A DNA stretch of 64,000 bases from an uncultured bacterium (GTDB taxonomy: Bacteria; Actinomycetota; Coriobacteriia; Coriobacteriales; Coriobacteriaceae). The notes beneath the pieces are model-generated. The model did not search any database. It was given only the letters and a program-made list of their open reading frames with translations, and was not told the DNA's origin. The stretch spans positions 13,719 through 77,718 of the forward strand of contig CAJMST010000009.1 of NCBI GenBank assembly GCA_905216145.1, in the 5' to 3' direction. Below are positions 50,786-58,850 of this stretch, in pieces (positions within the stretch are counted from its first letter, which is position 1; each line of letters begins with the position of its first letter). The position numbers and the translations under genes are program-made.

Positions 50786-53700
50786 CTAGCGCTTCTTTGG
50801 GGTCGACCTAAGGCGAGCGAACCATAGGGCTGCGGCACCCGAGGTCAGGAGCGCGGTGATGCAAGCGGCGATGGGAACTGATCCTGTTGCCGGTAGGTCC
50901 TGCGGTAGGGTACAGCGTTGAATGACACGGTCCTCGTCATGTGACTCAAGTTTATCGCCGCCGCCGTTGCGGCAAAGATCGACGCGTGCGCTGTTGGTGA
51001 GTGCGGTTTGGGGCGTATAAGCCGACGTCGCCTGCATGTGCACGATTGCGCCCCGAGCGTCTGTGCCAAGGATTGCTTTGGCATCGTCAAGGTCGTCGTG
51101 CTCATCTTTGAGATCATCGCGGGTCCAAGAATCCGCATCGCTTCGAGTCGTAAAGCCGGCGGCTACCGCACCGTATTCAATGCGAATGCCCGTTACGACG
51201 GTATTGGACGCAAGGTCGAGTTCTTTCGCCTCGAGTGTGGTGGATTCCGTGGTCGAGACATCCGCCTTCCAGAGGTGCCAGCCGTCGTAATCGACGAGGC
51301 GGCAATCCTCACCCAGACTTTCCCTTACTTCGTCGGACTCAAGCCAAGGATTTTCGTGCCCATCGTCAAGTGTCGCGTTTGCCGGCTCATCGACGTCTGT
51401 CGAGTCCAACGGCGTCGTGCGATACCATACGTTGCACAGACCGTTGAGGTCGCCGATGGCGACGGGGGTTTCGATTGAGATGAATCTCGCTGTGCCGTCT
51501 TTGGCGCACTCAAGATCATCGGTAATCGTAAACTCATCAACCCAAGTAGCGGAATCGTTTCGAGCATCGATGGTATAGGAGAAAAGCCCATCCGTATTGG
51601 TTTGCATCGCGGCACGGTTTTTACCATCGCCGTTAGCCAACAGGCCCTTTTCGATAGGTTGGACAAGTTCCTGACGCTTGTCGACCTGCCCCTTGATCTC
51701 GATGGGCGCATCCTTCATCGCGACGGATTGGACTTCTCCCGTATCCTTTATTTCAAACGTTATCTCCTCGGCAAGGTCATAGGTCCGCGGAGACATCATT
51801 TCGCGCAACGAGTAGGTGCCGGGTGCAAGATGTTCGACGCGGTGTGGCTTGTCGGATGAGGTCCAGGAGTCTATTTCGGTTTTATCGGGACCATATAAGG
51901 TGAGCCGTGCGCCTTCTACTTCCTGCTCATCGCTTGCATCGACCTTGGAGATATCAACCTTGGTGTAATCGTCGGATACGTTAAGCCGTGCTTCTACAAC
52001 GGGTGTTTTCTGGTCGGCATAAGTAAGGTCGACAATATGGGTTGTCTGATCGAGCAAGAAGCCTGCCGGCGCTTGAGTCTCGACAACCTCGTAGCGTGCG
52101 GTGCCAGATCCCAGTGGGAGGTTGTCCGCGCGTGCTTCTCCAGTTTCATCCGTCGTGACGGTAGCGACAGTCTCACCGTCGAGTGCGGCAATGCTACCGT
52201 CGGGGCGCACGATATCACCCGAGGCACGGATCTCAAAGATGGCGCCCGCGAGGCTGCTGCCGTCTACGGCATCGGTTTTAACGATCCTGATATTTCCGGT
52301 CGCGGCGTGGTCATAATACGAGGCGATTGCAACGGGCGTTAGGTTCATGTCGGCGGGTATGTTTACCTCGATTTCTTCGCCGACAAGATAGGGCTCTTTG
52401 GCCGAGGTTTCGCGTACATAATAGGTGCCCGGCACGAGCGATTCGGGCAGTGTGACGGTCCCGGTCGCGTCAGTCGTAAAGGTGTCCATTACGTTATGTG
52501 CTGGATACCAGCAAGTTTGTGAGACAGGTTCGTGATTGCTGTCGAGGAGTTGGAAGGTGAATCCGGCTAGGGGAACAGAAGCGCCTGTTTGGGCATCGCG
52601 TTTTACAATCTGGAGATGCGTCGACAGAGCGTGATTGTCCACGATATATTGAAGCTCGGCGCCGTCGGAAATCTGATTGGCCCCGACGGTCCATTCCCCT
52701 GCACGTTTAAAACCCTCGGGGACGGTTTCCGGAACCTCGCGAACCGTGTAGCCGGCACGGTCGTATGGGACGGCTCCGTGGACACCGGCGGGTCGCTTGC
52801 CTGTGCCGAACCATGCTTCGGGCTGATCTTCGGTGGAGGCAAAGCCATAGATGTTTGTGGTCAGTGTGCCAACAACCTGCTGAGAGCTGTTGCTGACAAC
52901 CTCAAAGACAACACCACCCGCCGGCTGCTCCAGGCCGGATTGGTCGCTATTGCCGTAATCCTTGAATTTGGAAATCTCAAGGTTAAACGCAATGGGGATA
53001 TCGGAAACGCGAGATTCGATCTCGACCACGCCTGAATCGCCGAGCTGGTCGGCTCCAACGGTATAGGTCCAGCTGTCGTTGGATGGCAGGTAGCCCTCGG
53101 GGGCTTTTGATTCGTAGATGGTAAAGGTTCCTAAGGGGACATCGGCGAGGGTGGCCCGACCGCTTTCGTCGGTCGTGAGGATTTGTGTCCATCCAGGGGT
53201 TGATTGCGACACACACGTGAACTCTGCTCCTGCGAGCGAAGCTCCCACCTGGTGGCCGGCATTCGTCGCGGCATCGAGTTTTACGATACGCAGGTTGATG
53301 GTGCCGGGCTGTTCACCAATGACGACCCGCCCGCCGTCATTCCCCGTGGTAAAGGCAATACGATCGTGGCGGGGGACATAGCCGGCCGGCGCCTTCGTTT
53401 CAACTAGGTAGTATGCCGTGTTGGGCAGAAGTGTTGCTTGCGCTCGACCGTTGCTGTCCATCTTGATGGTGCCGACACGCGCGCCGCTGGCGCTCTCAAA
53501 AATATCGAATGTTGCCCCGGTAAACTGATAGGTATTGTTTCCGCTGGTAATAACGGTGTTAGCAGACTGCTTTTGGAAGGAAACAGACACCGCCGGCAGT
53601 ACATAGAGCATGTCTTGACGTTTGCTGCCGCCCGATACGGCCCCTAGATAGCGTCGCGCGCGGTGCGGAGCGGCTTTGATGCTTCCTGATTTTGCGCTGT

Positions 53701-54217
53701 CGTGGAGCCACCGCGCAGCCGCCACGACTTCATTGTCGGAGGTAAAGTGTCCGCTCTTGGTTTTACCCTGAGCGGTCGTGTAGGAGTAGGTGCCGTCGAC
53801 ATGGGTGGTGCCGTTGAGCATCCATACGGCAAGCTGGGTGGCGGCGCGGGCGCGATCGGGTGAAAGATGGTAACCGCCAAACGACGTGGCGGTAGGATAT
53901 CCGTGACAAACGATTGCCGCGAACTCGTCGTCGAGCCACACCCAGCCTTGATCAAAGTTGAGCCATGGGCCGCCCGGCTTGGTGGGGCCGGGGCGCTCCT
54001 GGTTCATGCAGTAGGCAATCGAGGCGTCTTGAGCTTCATACTTGCCGATGAAGAAGGGTCCACAATCATCGCTAATAGTGCGGAAGCCGAGCTGGTCGTA
54101 GCCATCGACGGCAAATGCGGCTCCCGGTGCCAGGCAGCCGAAAAGCAGGAAGAGGAGCAGGAGCAGCGGACCTGTTGCGATTGCGCTGTGGACAGAGTGC
54201 GTGGGTGCGTTGGACAT
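50786..54217 (-). CDS. thioester-domain (TQXA) LPXTG adhesin with six SpaA-like domains
   Basis: The 1143-residue protein has a signal peptide (cleavage near AAFA-V). Residues about 45-200 form a thioester domain: Cys70 in IAYCMN and Gln128 in the TQLA motif would form the internal thioester that binds host amines covalently. Six SpaA-type domains follow (about 210-860), recognisable by openings such as NLRIVKLDAAT, LQIVKRDAQTG and IRIVKTDAVDG and closings such as VETKAPAGY and YESKAPEGY, expected to carry Lys-Asn isopeptide bonds. A larger beta-domain precedes LPATG, a hydrophobic helix and a basic tail. The start ATG 54217 has AAGGAG upstream. It stands alone and is not part of the 13.7-19.1 kb pilin operon. 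Confidence 0.93.
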   Translation of the reverse strand: MSNAPTHSVHSAIATGPLLLLLFLLFGCLAPGAAFAVDGYDQLGFRTISDDCGPFFIGKYEAQDASIAYCMNQERPGPTKPGGPWLNFDQGWVWLDDEFAAIVCHGYPTATSFGGYHLSPDRARAATQLAVWMLNGTTHVDGTYSYTTAQGKTKSGHFTSDNEVVAAARWLHDSAKSGSIKAAPHRARRYLGAVSGGSKRQDMLYVLPAVSVSFQKQSANTVITSGNNTYQFTGATFDIFESASGARVGTIKMDSNGRAQATLLPNTAYYLVETKAPAGYVPRHDRIAFTTGNDGGRVVIGEQPGTINLRIVKLDAATNAGHQVGASLAGAEFTCVSQSTPGWTQILTTDESGRATLADVPLGTFTIYESKAPEGYLPSNDSWTYTVGADQLGDSGVVEIESRVSDIPIAFNLEISKFKDYGNSDQSGLEQPAGGVVFEVVSNSSQQVVGTLTTNIYGFASTEDQPEAWFGTGKRPAGVHGAVPYDRAGYTVREVPETVPEGFKRAGEWTVGANQISDGAELQYIVDNHALSTHLQIVKRDAQTGASVPLAGFTFQLLDSNHEPVSQTCWYPAHNVMDTFTTDATGTVTLPESLVPGTYYVRETSAKEPYLVGEEIEVNIPADMNLTPVAIASYYDHAATGNIRIVKTDAVDGSSLAGAIFEIRASGDIVRPDGSIAALDGETVATVTTDETGEARADNLPLGSGTARYEVVETQAPAGFLLDQTTHIVDLTYADQKTPVVEARLNVSDDYTKVDISKVDASDEQEVEGARLTLYGPDKTEIDSWTSSDKPHRVEHLAPGTYSLREMMSPRTYDLAEEITFEIKDTGEVQSVAMKDAPIEIKGQVDKRQELVQPIEKGLLANGDGKNRAAMQTNTDGLFSYTIDARNDSATWVDEFTITDDLECAKDGTARFISIETPVAIGDLNGLCNVWYRTTPLDSTDVDEPANATLDDGHENPWLESDEVRESLGEDCRLVDYDGWHLWKADVSTTESTTLEAKELDLASNTVVTGIRIEYGAVAAGFTTRSDADSWTRDDLKDEHDDLDDAKAILGTDARGAIVHMQATSAYTPQTALTNSARVDLCRNGGGDKLESHDEDRVIQRCTLPQDLPATGSVPIAACITALLTSGAAALWFARLRSTPKKR

Positions 54218-54471
54218 GGCTGCTCCTTATCCCTCGTGCGTCGCACGGGGAGGCTGCGACGCGTAGGATGAGGCTACCCCCGAGGTTCATGCGGGTAAGT
54301 ACCGGAGCCTGACCAAAAGCTTGCCCAATTCCTGACAAATTGAGCTCAAATACAACAATCAAGCAAAAGCGCAGGTAGAAGATAAGGGGAACAGGAAGTC
54401 AAAGGTCCTCGTCTCCACAATTGACGCGATTTTCAAACGAATCTCCACAGCTAAAACAAGCATTGCCACCC
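54218..54471. other. intergenic stretch upstream of the adhesin gene
   Basis: About 250 bp between divergent units (adhesin left, tRNA-Gly right). It must hold the adhesin promoter, but no convincing -35/-10 pair was found. Confidence 0.5.
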
Positions 54472-54501
54472 TTGTATCGAACAAGACAACCGCGTTATAC
54501 T
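54472..54501 (+). promoter_or_regulatory. tRNA-Gly promoter
   Basis: A -35 TTGTAT (54472-54477) and a -10 TATACT (54496-54501) with an 18-bp spacer lie 13 bp before the tRNA. Confidence 0.7.
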
Positions 54502-54514
54502 ATCCCCCACATAT

Positions 54515-54589
54515 GCGGGCATCGCCAAGTGGTAAGGCATCAGCTTCCCAAGCTGACACTCGCGGGTTCGAGTCCCGTTGCCCGCTCCA
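54515..54589 (+). tRNA. tRNA-Gly (anticodon CCC)
   Basis: Acceptor GCGGGCA pairs with TGCCCGC, and CCA is encoded. The anticodon arm TCAGC-TTCCCAA-GCTGA gives CCC. It is 75 nt long. Confidence 0.96.
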
Positions 54590-54781
54590 TTCGAATTTCA
54601 GGCACGGTAACGTTTCGTTACCGTGCCTTTTTCAATAAAGTGCCGGGACTCGAACCCGACAGGGTGCGAGCGTTAAATAAACGCGAAGCGTTTATAGCGA
54701 GCAGGCAAGGTCGCCGATAGGCGGCCGCAGCCGGTGCGGATTTGCGAAGCAAATACGCGGACGTCCCGTTGCCCGCTCCAT
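54572..54781. repeat. tRNA-Gly 3'-end duplication element
   Basis: The last 19 bases of the tRNA-Gly region, GTCCCGTTGCCCGCTCCAT, recur at 54763-54781, 191 bp downstream. Between the copies lie the tRNA terminator, a T-arm-like sequence on the opposite strand (GTGCCGGGACTCGAACCCGAC, 54640 on) and a hairpin TAAACGCGAAGCGTTTA. The layout is homologous to the segment after tRNA-Lys at 63444-63644. Confidence 0.8.
54600..54632 (+). terminator. tRNA-Gly terminator
   Basis: AGGCACGGTAACG pairs perfectly with CGTTACCGTGCCT around TTT, followed by TTTT. Confidence 0.9.
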
Positions 54782-54892
54782 CAGCAAAGGAAGACGTGGG
54801 GACGGACAATTCGGCGGAGTCTTCCCCTTCGGCTTCGTGAAGCTGAGGGGCTCGCCTGAAGCCGGTGCGGATTTGCGAAGCAAATACGCGGA
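54729..54892. repeat. 33-bp direct repeat pair between tRNA-Gly and purB
   Basis: A 33-bp sequence at 54729-54761, with the hairpin ATTTGCGAAGCAAAT, is repeated exactly at 54860-54892. Both copies are followed by a YGTCCC hexamer. The first copy ends at the duplicated tRNA-Gly 3' end; the second has no tRNA sequence behind it. The remaining DNA to purB (54893-55013) shows no further feature apart from the purB leader. Confidence 0.85.
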
Positions 54893-55013
54893 TGTCCCCA
54901 TGGCTGCTCTTGCGGCAAAATGTTAGGTTAATGCCTACTGCCCATACTTGCACCTGCGCACGGTACAATGGTTGGGTTACGACCAACGTGCCAATAACCA
55001 AAAAGGAGCCGCT

Positions 55014-56360
55014 ATGATCGATCGCTATACCCGCCCGGAGATGGGACACATCTTCTCCCTCGAGAACAAGTACGCCATTTGGCAGGAGATCGAGGTTCTG
55101 GCCTGCGAGGCCCAGGCGGAGCTCGGCAAGATCGGTATTTCCAAAGACGAGGCCCAGTGGATCCGCGACCATGCCAACTTTGAGAAGGCGAAGGTCGATG
55201 AGATCGAGGAAGTCACGCGCCACGACGTCATTGCCTTCCTGACCAACATGAAGGAATACATCGATGCCGATGTTCCCGAGGGCGACCCCAAGCCCAGCCG
55301 CTGGGTTCACTATGGCATGACCAGCTCCGATCTGGGCGACACGGCCCTGTGCTACCAGCTCACCCAGGCCTGCGACCTGATCATCGAGGATGTCAAGAAG
55401 CTCGGCGAGATCTGCAAGCGTCGCGCCTTCGAGGAGCGCAACACGCTCTGTGCCGGCCGCACTCATGGCATCCACGCCGAGCCGATGACCTTCGGCATGA
55501 AGTTTGGCTCTTGGGCCTGGGAGCTCAAGCGCGATCTGGACCGTCTTGAGGACGCCCGCAAGAATGTTGCCTTCGGTGCCATCTCGGGCGCTGTCGGCAC
55601 GTACAGCTCCATCGAGCCGTTCGTCGAGGAGTACGTCTGCGAGCACCTGGGCCTGGTTCACGACCCGCTGTCCACGCAGGTTATCAGCCGCGACCATCAC
55701 GCCTATCTCGCCGGCGTTCTCGCCACCACCGCAGCCACCTGCGAGCGCATCGCTACCGAGGTCCGCAATCTGCAGAAGACTGATACGCTCGAGGCCGAGG
55801 AGCCGTTCCGTAAGGGCCAAAAGGGTAGCTCCGCCATGCCGCACAAGCGCAATCCCATCACCATGGAGAAGGTCTGCGGTCTGTCGCGCGTCGTGAAGTC
55901 CAACGCCCAGGTTGCCTTCGATAACGTCGCCCTGTGGCACGAGCGTGACATTTCGCACTCCTCTGCCGAGCGTGTCGCCCAGGCCGATAGCTTCATCGCA
56001 CTCGACCACATGTTCCAGTGCCTCATCCGCGTTATCGACGGCCTGCAGCTGTATCCCGCTCGCATGATGGCCAACCTCAATAAGACCCGCGGCCTCATCT
56101 TCTCCTCCAAGGTGCTGCTCGCCCTCGTCGACACGGGTATCACCCGCGAGGACGCGTACGCCATTGTGCAGGAGAACGCCATGGCAACCTGGCACGAGGT
56201 ACAGGATTGTGTCTCCGGCCCCACCTTTAAGGAACGTCTCGAGGCCGACCCGCGCTGCATCGTCAGCCAGGAGAAGCTCGACGAGATTTTTGATCCGTGG
56301 GACTTCCTCACCCGTATCGACACAGTCTTTGATCGTCTGGAGCAGCTGAGCTTCGAGTAG
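55014..56360 (+). CDS. purB: adenylosuccinate lyase
   Basis: PurB cleaves SAICAR to AICAR and adenylosuccinate to AMP, both with release of fumarate. The 448-residue protein has the fumarase/aspartase-superfamily signature GSSAMPHKRNP (catalytic Ser loop, about residues 262-272), the THGIHAEP region with its histidine, and TSSDLGDTALCYQL near residue 100. The start is ATG 55014, six bases after AAAGGAG; an in-frame extension to 54948 is non-coding. It stands downstream of the repeats near tRNA-Gly, apart from purC, purD and purA. Confidence 0.97.
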   Translation: MIDRYTRPEMGHIFSLENKYAIWQEIEVLACEAQAELGKIGISKDEAQWIRDHANFEKAKVDEIEEVTRHDVIAFLTNMKEYIDADVPEGDPKPSRWVHYGMTSSDLGDTALCYQLTQACDLIIEDVKKLGEICKRRAFEERNTLCAGRTHGIHAEPMTFGMKFGSWAWELKRDLDRLEDARKNVAFGAISGAVGTYSSIEPFVEEYVCEHLGLVHDPLSTQVISRDHHAYLAGVLATTAATCERIATEVRNLQKTDTLEAEEPFRKGQKGSSAMPHKRNPITMEKVCGLSRVVKSNAQVAFDNVALWHERDISHSSAERVAQADSFIALDHMFQCLIRVIDGLQLYPARMMANLNKTRGLIFSSKVLLALVDTGITREDAYAIVQENAMATWHEVQDCVSGPTFKERLEADPRCIVSQEKLDEIFDPWDFLTRIDTVFDRLEQLSFE

Positions 56361-56488
56361 GTTCGGGCATAACGTTAGCTTTTTAGGGCGCTTTGCTGGT
56401 AATGTGTGTTGCCGGCAAAGCGCCTCGTTGCATTTAGGGAAAGACGGGGATAATAGTCGTCTCGAATAACATTCTGAGAGGGGATCGC

Positions 56489-56752
56489 ATGATTTCGTTT
56501 GATTACAAGCCTCAGGGCGTGTGTGCTCGCAATATTCACCTTGACCTTTCCGATGACGGCAACAAGGTGATGGGCGTTGAGTTTACCGGCGGCTGCGATG
56601 GTAACCTCAAGGCCATCTCCAGGCTGGTCGAGAGTGCTCCTGCCGATCGGGTAATCGAGGTTCTCGCCGGTAATACCTGCGGTATGAAAAAGACCTCCTG
56701 CGCCGACCAGCTTACGCGCGCTATCGAGGCCGCTCGCGCCGAGATCGCCTAA
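56489..56752 (+). CDS. TSCPD-domain protein (TIGR03905 type)
   Basis: The 87-residue protein matches the small stand-alone TSCPD family: FTGGCDGNLKAISRLV in the middle and CGMKKTSCADQLTRAIEAA near the end, with three conserved cysteines. The same domain occurs at the C-terminus of some B12-dependent ribonucleotide reductases; the function of the stand-alone form is unknown, and a metal-binding role is suggested only by the cysteines. The ATG 56489 has GAGAGGGGA upstream. The stop overlaps the next start (TAATG), so the two genes are coupled. Confidence 0.88.
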   Translation: MISFDYKPQGVCARNIHLDLSDDGNKVMGVEFTGGCDGNLKAISRLVESAPADRVIEVLAGNTCGMKKTSCADQLTRAIEAARAEIA

Positions 56753-57963
56753 TGGGTATCGCCGATCACATCAAGAACGGAATATCGCGTCGCGGCTTTG
56801 TACTCGGTGGGGCTGCCGCGGGCGCTGCCACGGTGCTTGCCGGATGCTCGAAAAAAACGGGCACCAGCGATGATGCCGCCGGCGAGCCGCAGGTTATCAA
56901 GGACGATTCCAAAATCATCTCGATTACGGATGAGTACGAGGCAGTCGACATCGATCTTGAGCCGGCGGTGTCGTGGACGCTGCCTCTGGGTACGCTGCTG
57001 TACTACTGCGACGGCGATTACGCCGCGGCGATGATGGCGCCCGCATCGGCACTGCACGCCAACACACTCGGTGTGCTTAACCTGGGCGATGGCTCGCTTA
57101 CCACATTAATCGAGGATCCTATCGAGGGCACGGGATATGCATTCTACGATGTCCGTGCCGGCGACGGCGTATTCGCGTGGGTTGAGATGAACTTTGCCAA
57201 TTCATCGTGGAAACTCTACGCTCAAAATCTATCGGGCGCTTCGCTCTCTGGCGATGTGGTTGAGCTCGATCGAGGTGGCAAGGACTATGATCCGCCCCTG
57301 TTTACGGCGTTTGGGTCATCGGTTATCTGGTATAAAATGCCTTCGGCAGGCGGCAATAAAACGAGTAGTGATTCGTTTTGCTATCGTCGCTCGCTTGATG
57401 AATCCAAGGCCGAGGCAATTTGGAAATCGACGGGCCGCTTTGCATCGGCCCCGCGCGCGAGCGACGGCATTTTGACCATCTCGCCGCGTGTCCGCAACGA
57501 CGAGGGCGTCTACTACGGCATAACGGCAATTGATCTGACCGACGGCAACAACACCAAGCGTGCCCAGCTGGTCCTCCCTTCGTCAGTTTCGCCTTTCGAG
57601 GCCGTGTATATGGGCGATACCTTCGTGTTTTCTATCGAGGCGGCCTATAGTGGCGTGGGCAGCCTGGGCAATATGGGCACGTATATCGGTAATGAGGGAG
57701 GGCCGTACCTCTTCCTGTCACGCGAGCCGCTCGCATGTGCGGCTGGCAAGAAGAATAAATACCTTGTTAAGGTACAGGCGTCGCATTTCCTGATCGACAC
57801 CTCTGCCAAGACCTATGGCTCGCTGCTGTCGCCCGACCGCGCTTTGGAGTATGGCGATTATCCAGCTACGGCGGGAAAATCGGACTCATTCCTTACGTAC
57901 GCCACGGTGCGCAACAGCCAGGGTATACCAGAGACGGTCACTGCACGCCTATTTTCTCTTTAA
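56752..57963 (+). CDS. Tat-exported lipoprotein, probable beta-propeller, unknown function
   Basis: The 403-residue protein begins with a twin-arginine signal and lipobox: SRRGFVLGG and, after a hydrophobic Ala/Gly stretch, LAGC at about 27-30. The mature part has repeating beta-strand blocks with Trp and Tyr such as YDVRAGDGVFAWVEMNF and FGSSVIWYKM, spaced like blades of a propeller. No catalytic motif is seen. Tat export suggests folding or cofactor binding before export. Its ATG overlaps the TSCPD gene by one base (TAATG). A hairpin follows at 58024. Confidence 0.8.
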   Translation: MGIADHIKNGISRRGFVLGGAAAGAATVLAGCSKKTGTSDDAAGEPQVIKDDSKIISITDEYEAVDIDLEPAVSWTLPLGTLLYYCDGDYAAAMMAPASALHANTLGVLNLGDGSLTTLIEDPIEGTGYAFYDVRAGDGVFAWVEMNFANSSWKLYAQNLSGASLSGDVVELDRGGKDYDPPLFTAFGSSVIWYKMPSAGGNKTSSDSFCYRRSLDESKAEAIWKSTGRFASAPRASDGILTISPRVRNDEGVYYGITAIDLTDGNNTKRAQLVLPSSVSPFEAVYMGDTFVFSIEAAYSGVGSLGNMGTYIGNEGGPYLFLSREPLACAAGKKNKYLVKVQASHFLIDTSAKTYGSLLSPDRALEYGDYPATAGKSDSFLTYATVRNSQGIPETVTARLFSL

Positions 57964-58023
57964 GCTTAGAGGGGTTAAAAAGGCGCCAACAGGGGAATAA
58001 ACGCGTTGTAATTGTGAGTACCG

Positions 58024-58062
58024 CCCGCCGAGCTGCCGCGTCATAGCGGCATCCGGCGGGCT
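58024..58062 (+). terminator. hairpin between the lipoprotein and response-regulator genes
   Basis: GCCCGCCG / CGGCGGGC arms with an inner TGCCGC / GCGGCA stem. No T-run, so termination is uncertain. Confidence 0.5.
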
Positions 58063-58116
58063 CAGGTGCGTTAAAATGGGCTTGTTCTTAGCTAATTGAG
58101 ACAGGGGGGCCGTGTT

Positions 58117-58839
58117 ATGGCTTCAGATGCAAAAAAGATTCTGCTGGTCGAGGATGAGAAGGCAATCCGTGACGCCGTCGCTGCCTATCTCGAGCGCGAA
58201 GGCTACTGGGTTGTGGGCGTCGGCGACGGCCAGTCCGCGATCGAGGAGTTCGAGAAGCATCAGTTCGACCTGGTCGTGCTCGACCTTATGCTCCCCAAGA
58301 TCCCCGGCGAGCGCGTTTGCCGCACCATTCGCGATACCTCGGATGTCCCCATCATCATGCTGACGGCTAAGGGCGAGATTGAGGACCGTATTATCGGTCT
58401 TGAGCTCGGCGCCGACGACTATCTGATTAAGCCGTTCTCGCCGCGCGAGCTCGTCGCCCGCGTTCGCGCTCTGTTCCGCCGTGCCCATCAGGCCGACGAG
58501 CCCGCCGTCGAGGTGCTCGACTTCGGCGATCTGGTCATCGATATTTCGGGCCACAAGATCTTGGTCGAGGGCAAGGAAGTCGATCTGACGGCTTCCGAGT
58601 TCAAGCTGCTCACCACGCTTGCCCGTCATCCCGGCCGTGTGTATAACCGCATGGAGCTGGTCGAGAAAGTGCTCGGGTATGACTTTGAGGGTTACGAGCG
58701 CACCATCGACAGCCACGTGAAGAACCTTCGCGCCAAGCTGGGCGATGATCCCAAGAAGCCCAAGTGGCTCTACACCGTCCATGGTGTTGGCTATCGCTTC
58801 GAGGCTCCGGCCAAGACCGATAAGTCGGACGAGAAATAG
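58117..58839 (+). CDS. OmpR/PhoB-family response regulator
   Basis: The 240-residue protein has a receiver domain (about 6-118) with the acidic pair Glu12-Asp13, phosphoacceptor Asp56 (DLVVLDLMLP), Thr near 83 and Lys near 106. A winged-helix DNA-binding domain of OmpR type follows (about 140-230), ending in the typical KWLYTVHGVGYRFE. The start is ATG 58117 after GGGGGG. The histidine kinase gene follows 11 bp downstream, so they are a matched pair. The signal is unknown; among actinobacteria the pair looks like MtrAB/PhoPR-type envelope or phosphate sensors, which cannot be told apart by eye. Confidence 0.94.
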   Translation: MASDAKKILLVEDEKAIRDAVAAYLEREGYWVVGVGDGQSAIEEFEKHQFDLVVLDLMLPKIPGERVCRTIRDTSDVPIIMLTAKGEIEDRIIGLELGADDYLIKPFSPRELVARVRALFRRAHQADEPAVEVLDFGDLVIDISGHKILVEGKEVDLTASEFKLLTTLARHPGRVYNRMELVEKVLGYDFEGYERTIDSHVKNLRAKLGDDPKKPKWLYTVHGVGYRFEAPAKTDKSDEK

Positions 58840-58850
58840 GGAAATCACAT

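Noticed and set aside
54640..54665. Opposite-strand tRNA gene suggested by a T-arm-like sequence
   Set aside because: Only the T-arm and part of an acceptor are present; no anticodon or D arm could be folded on the minus strand.
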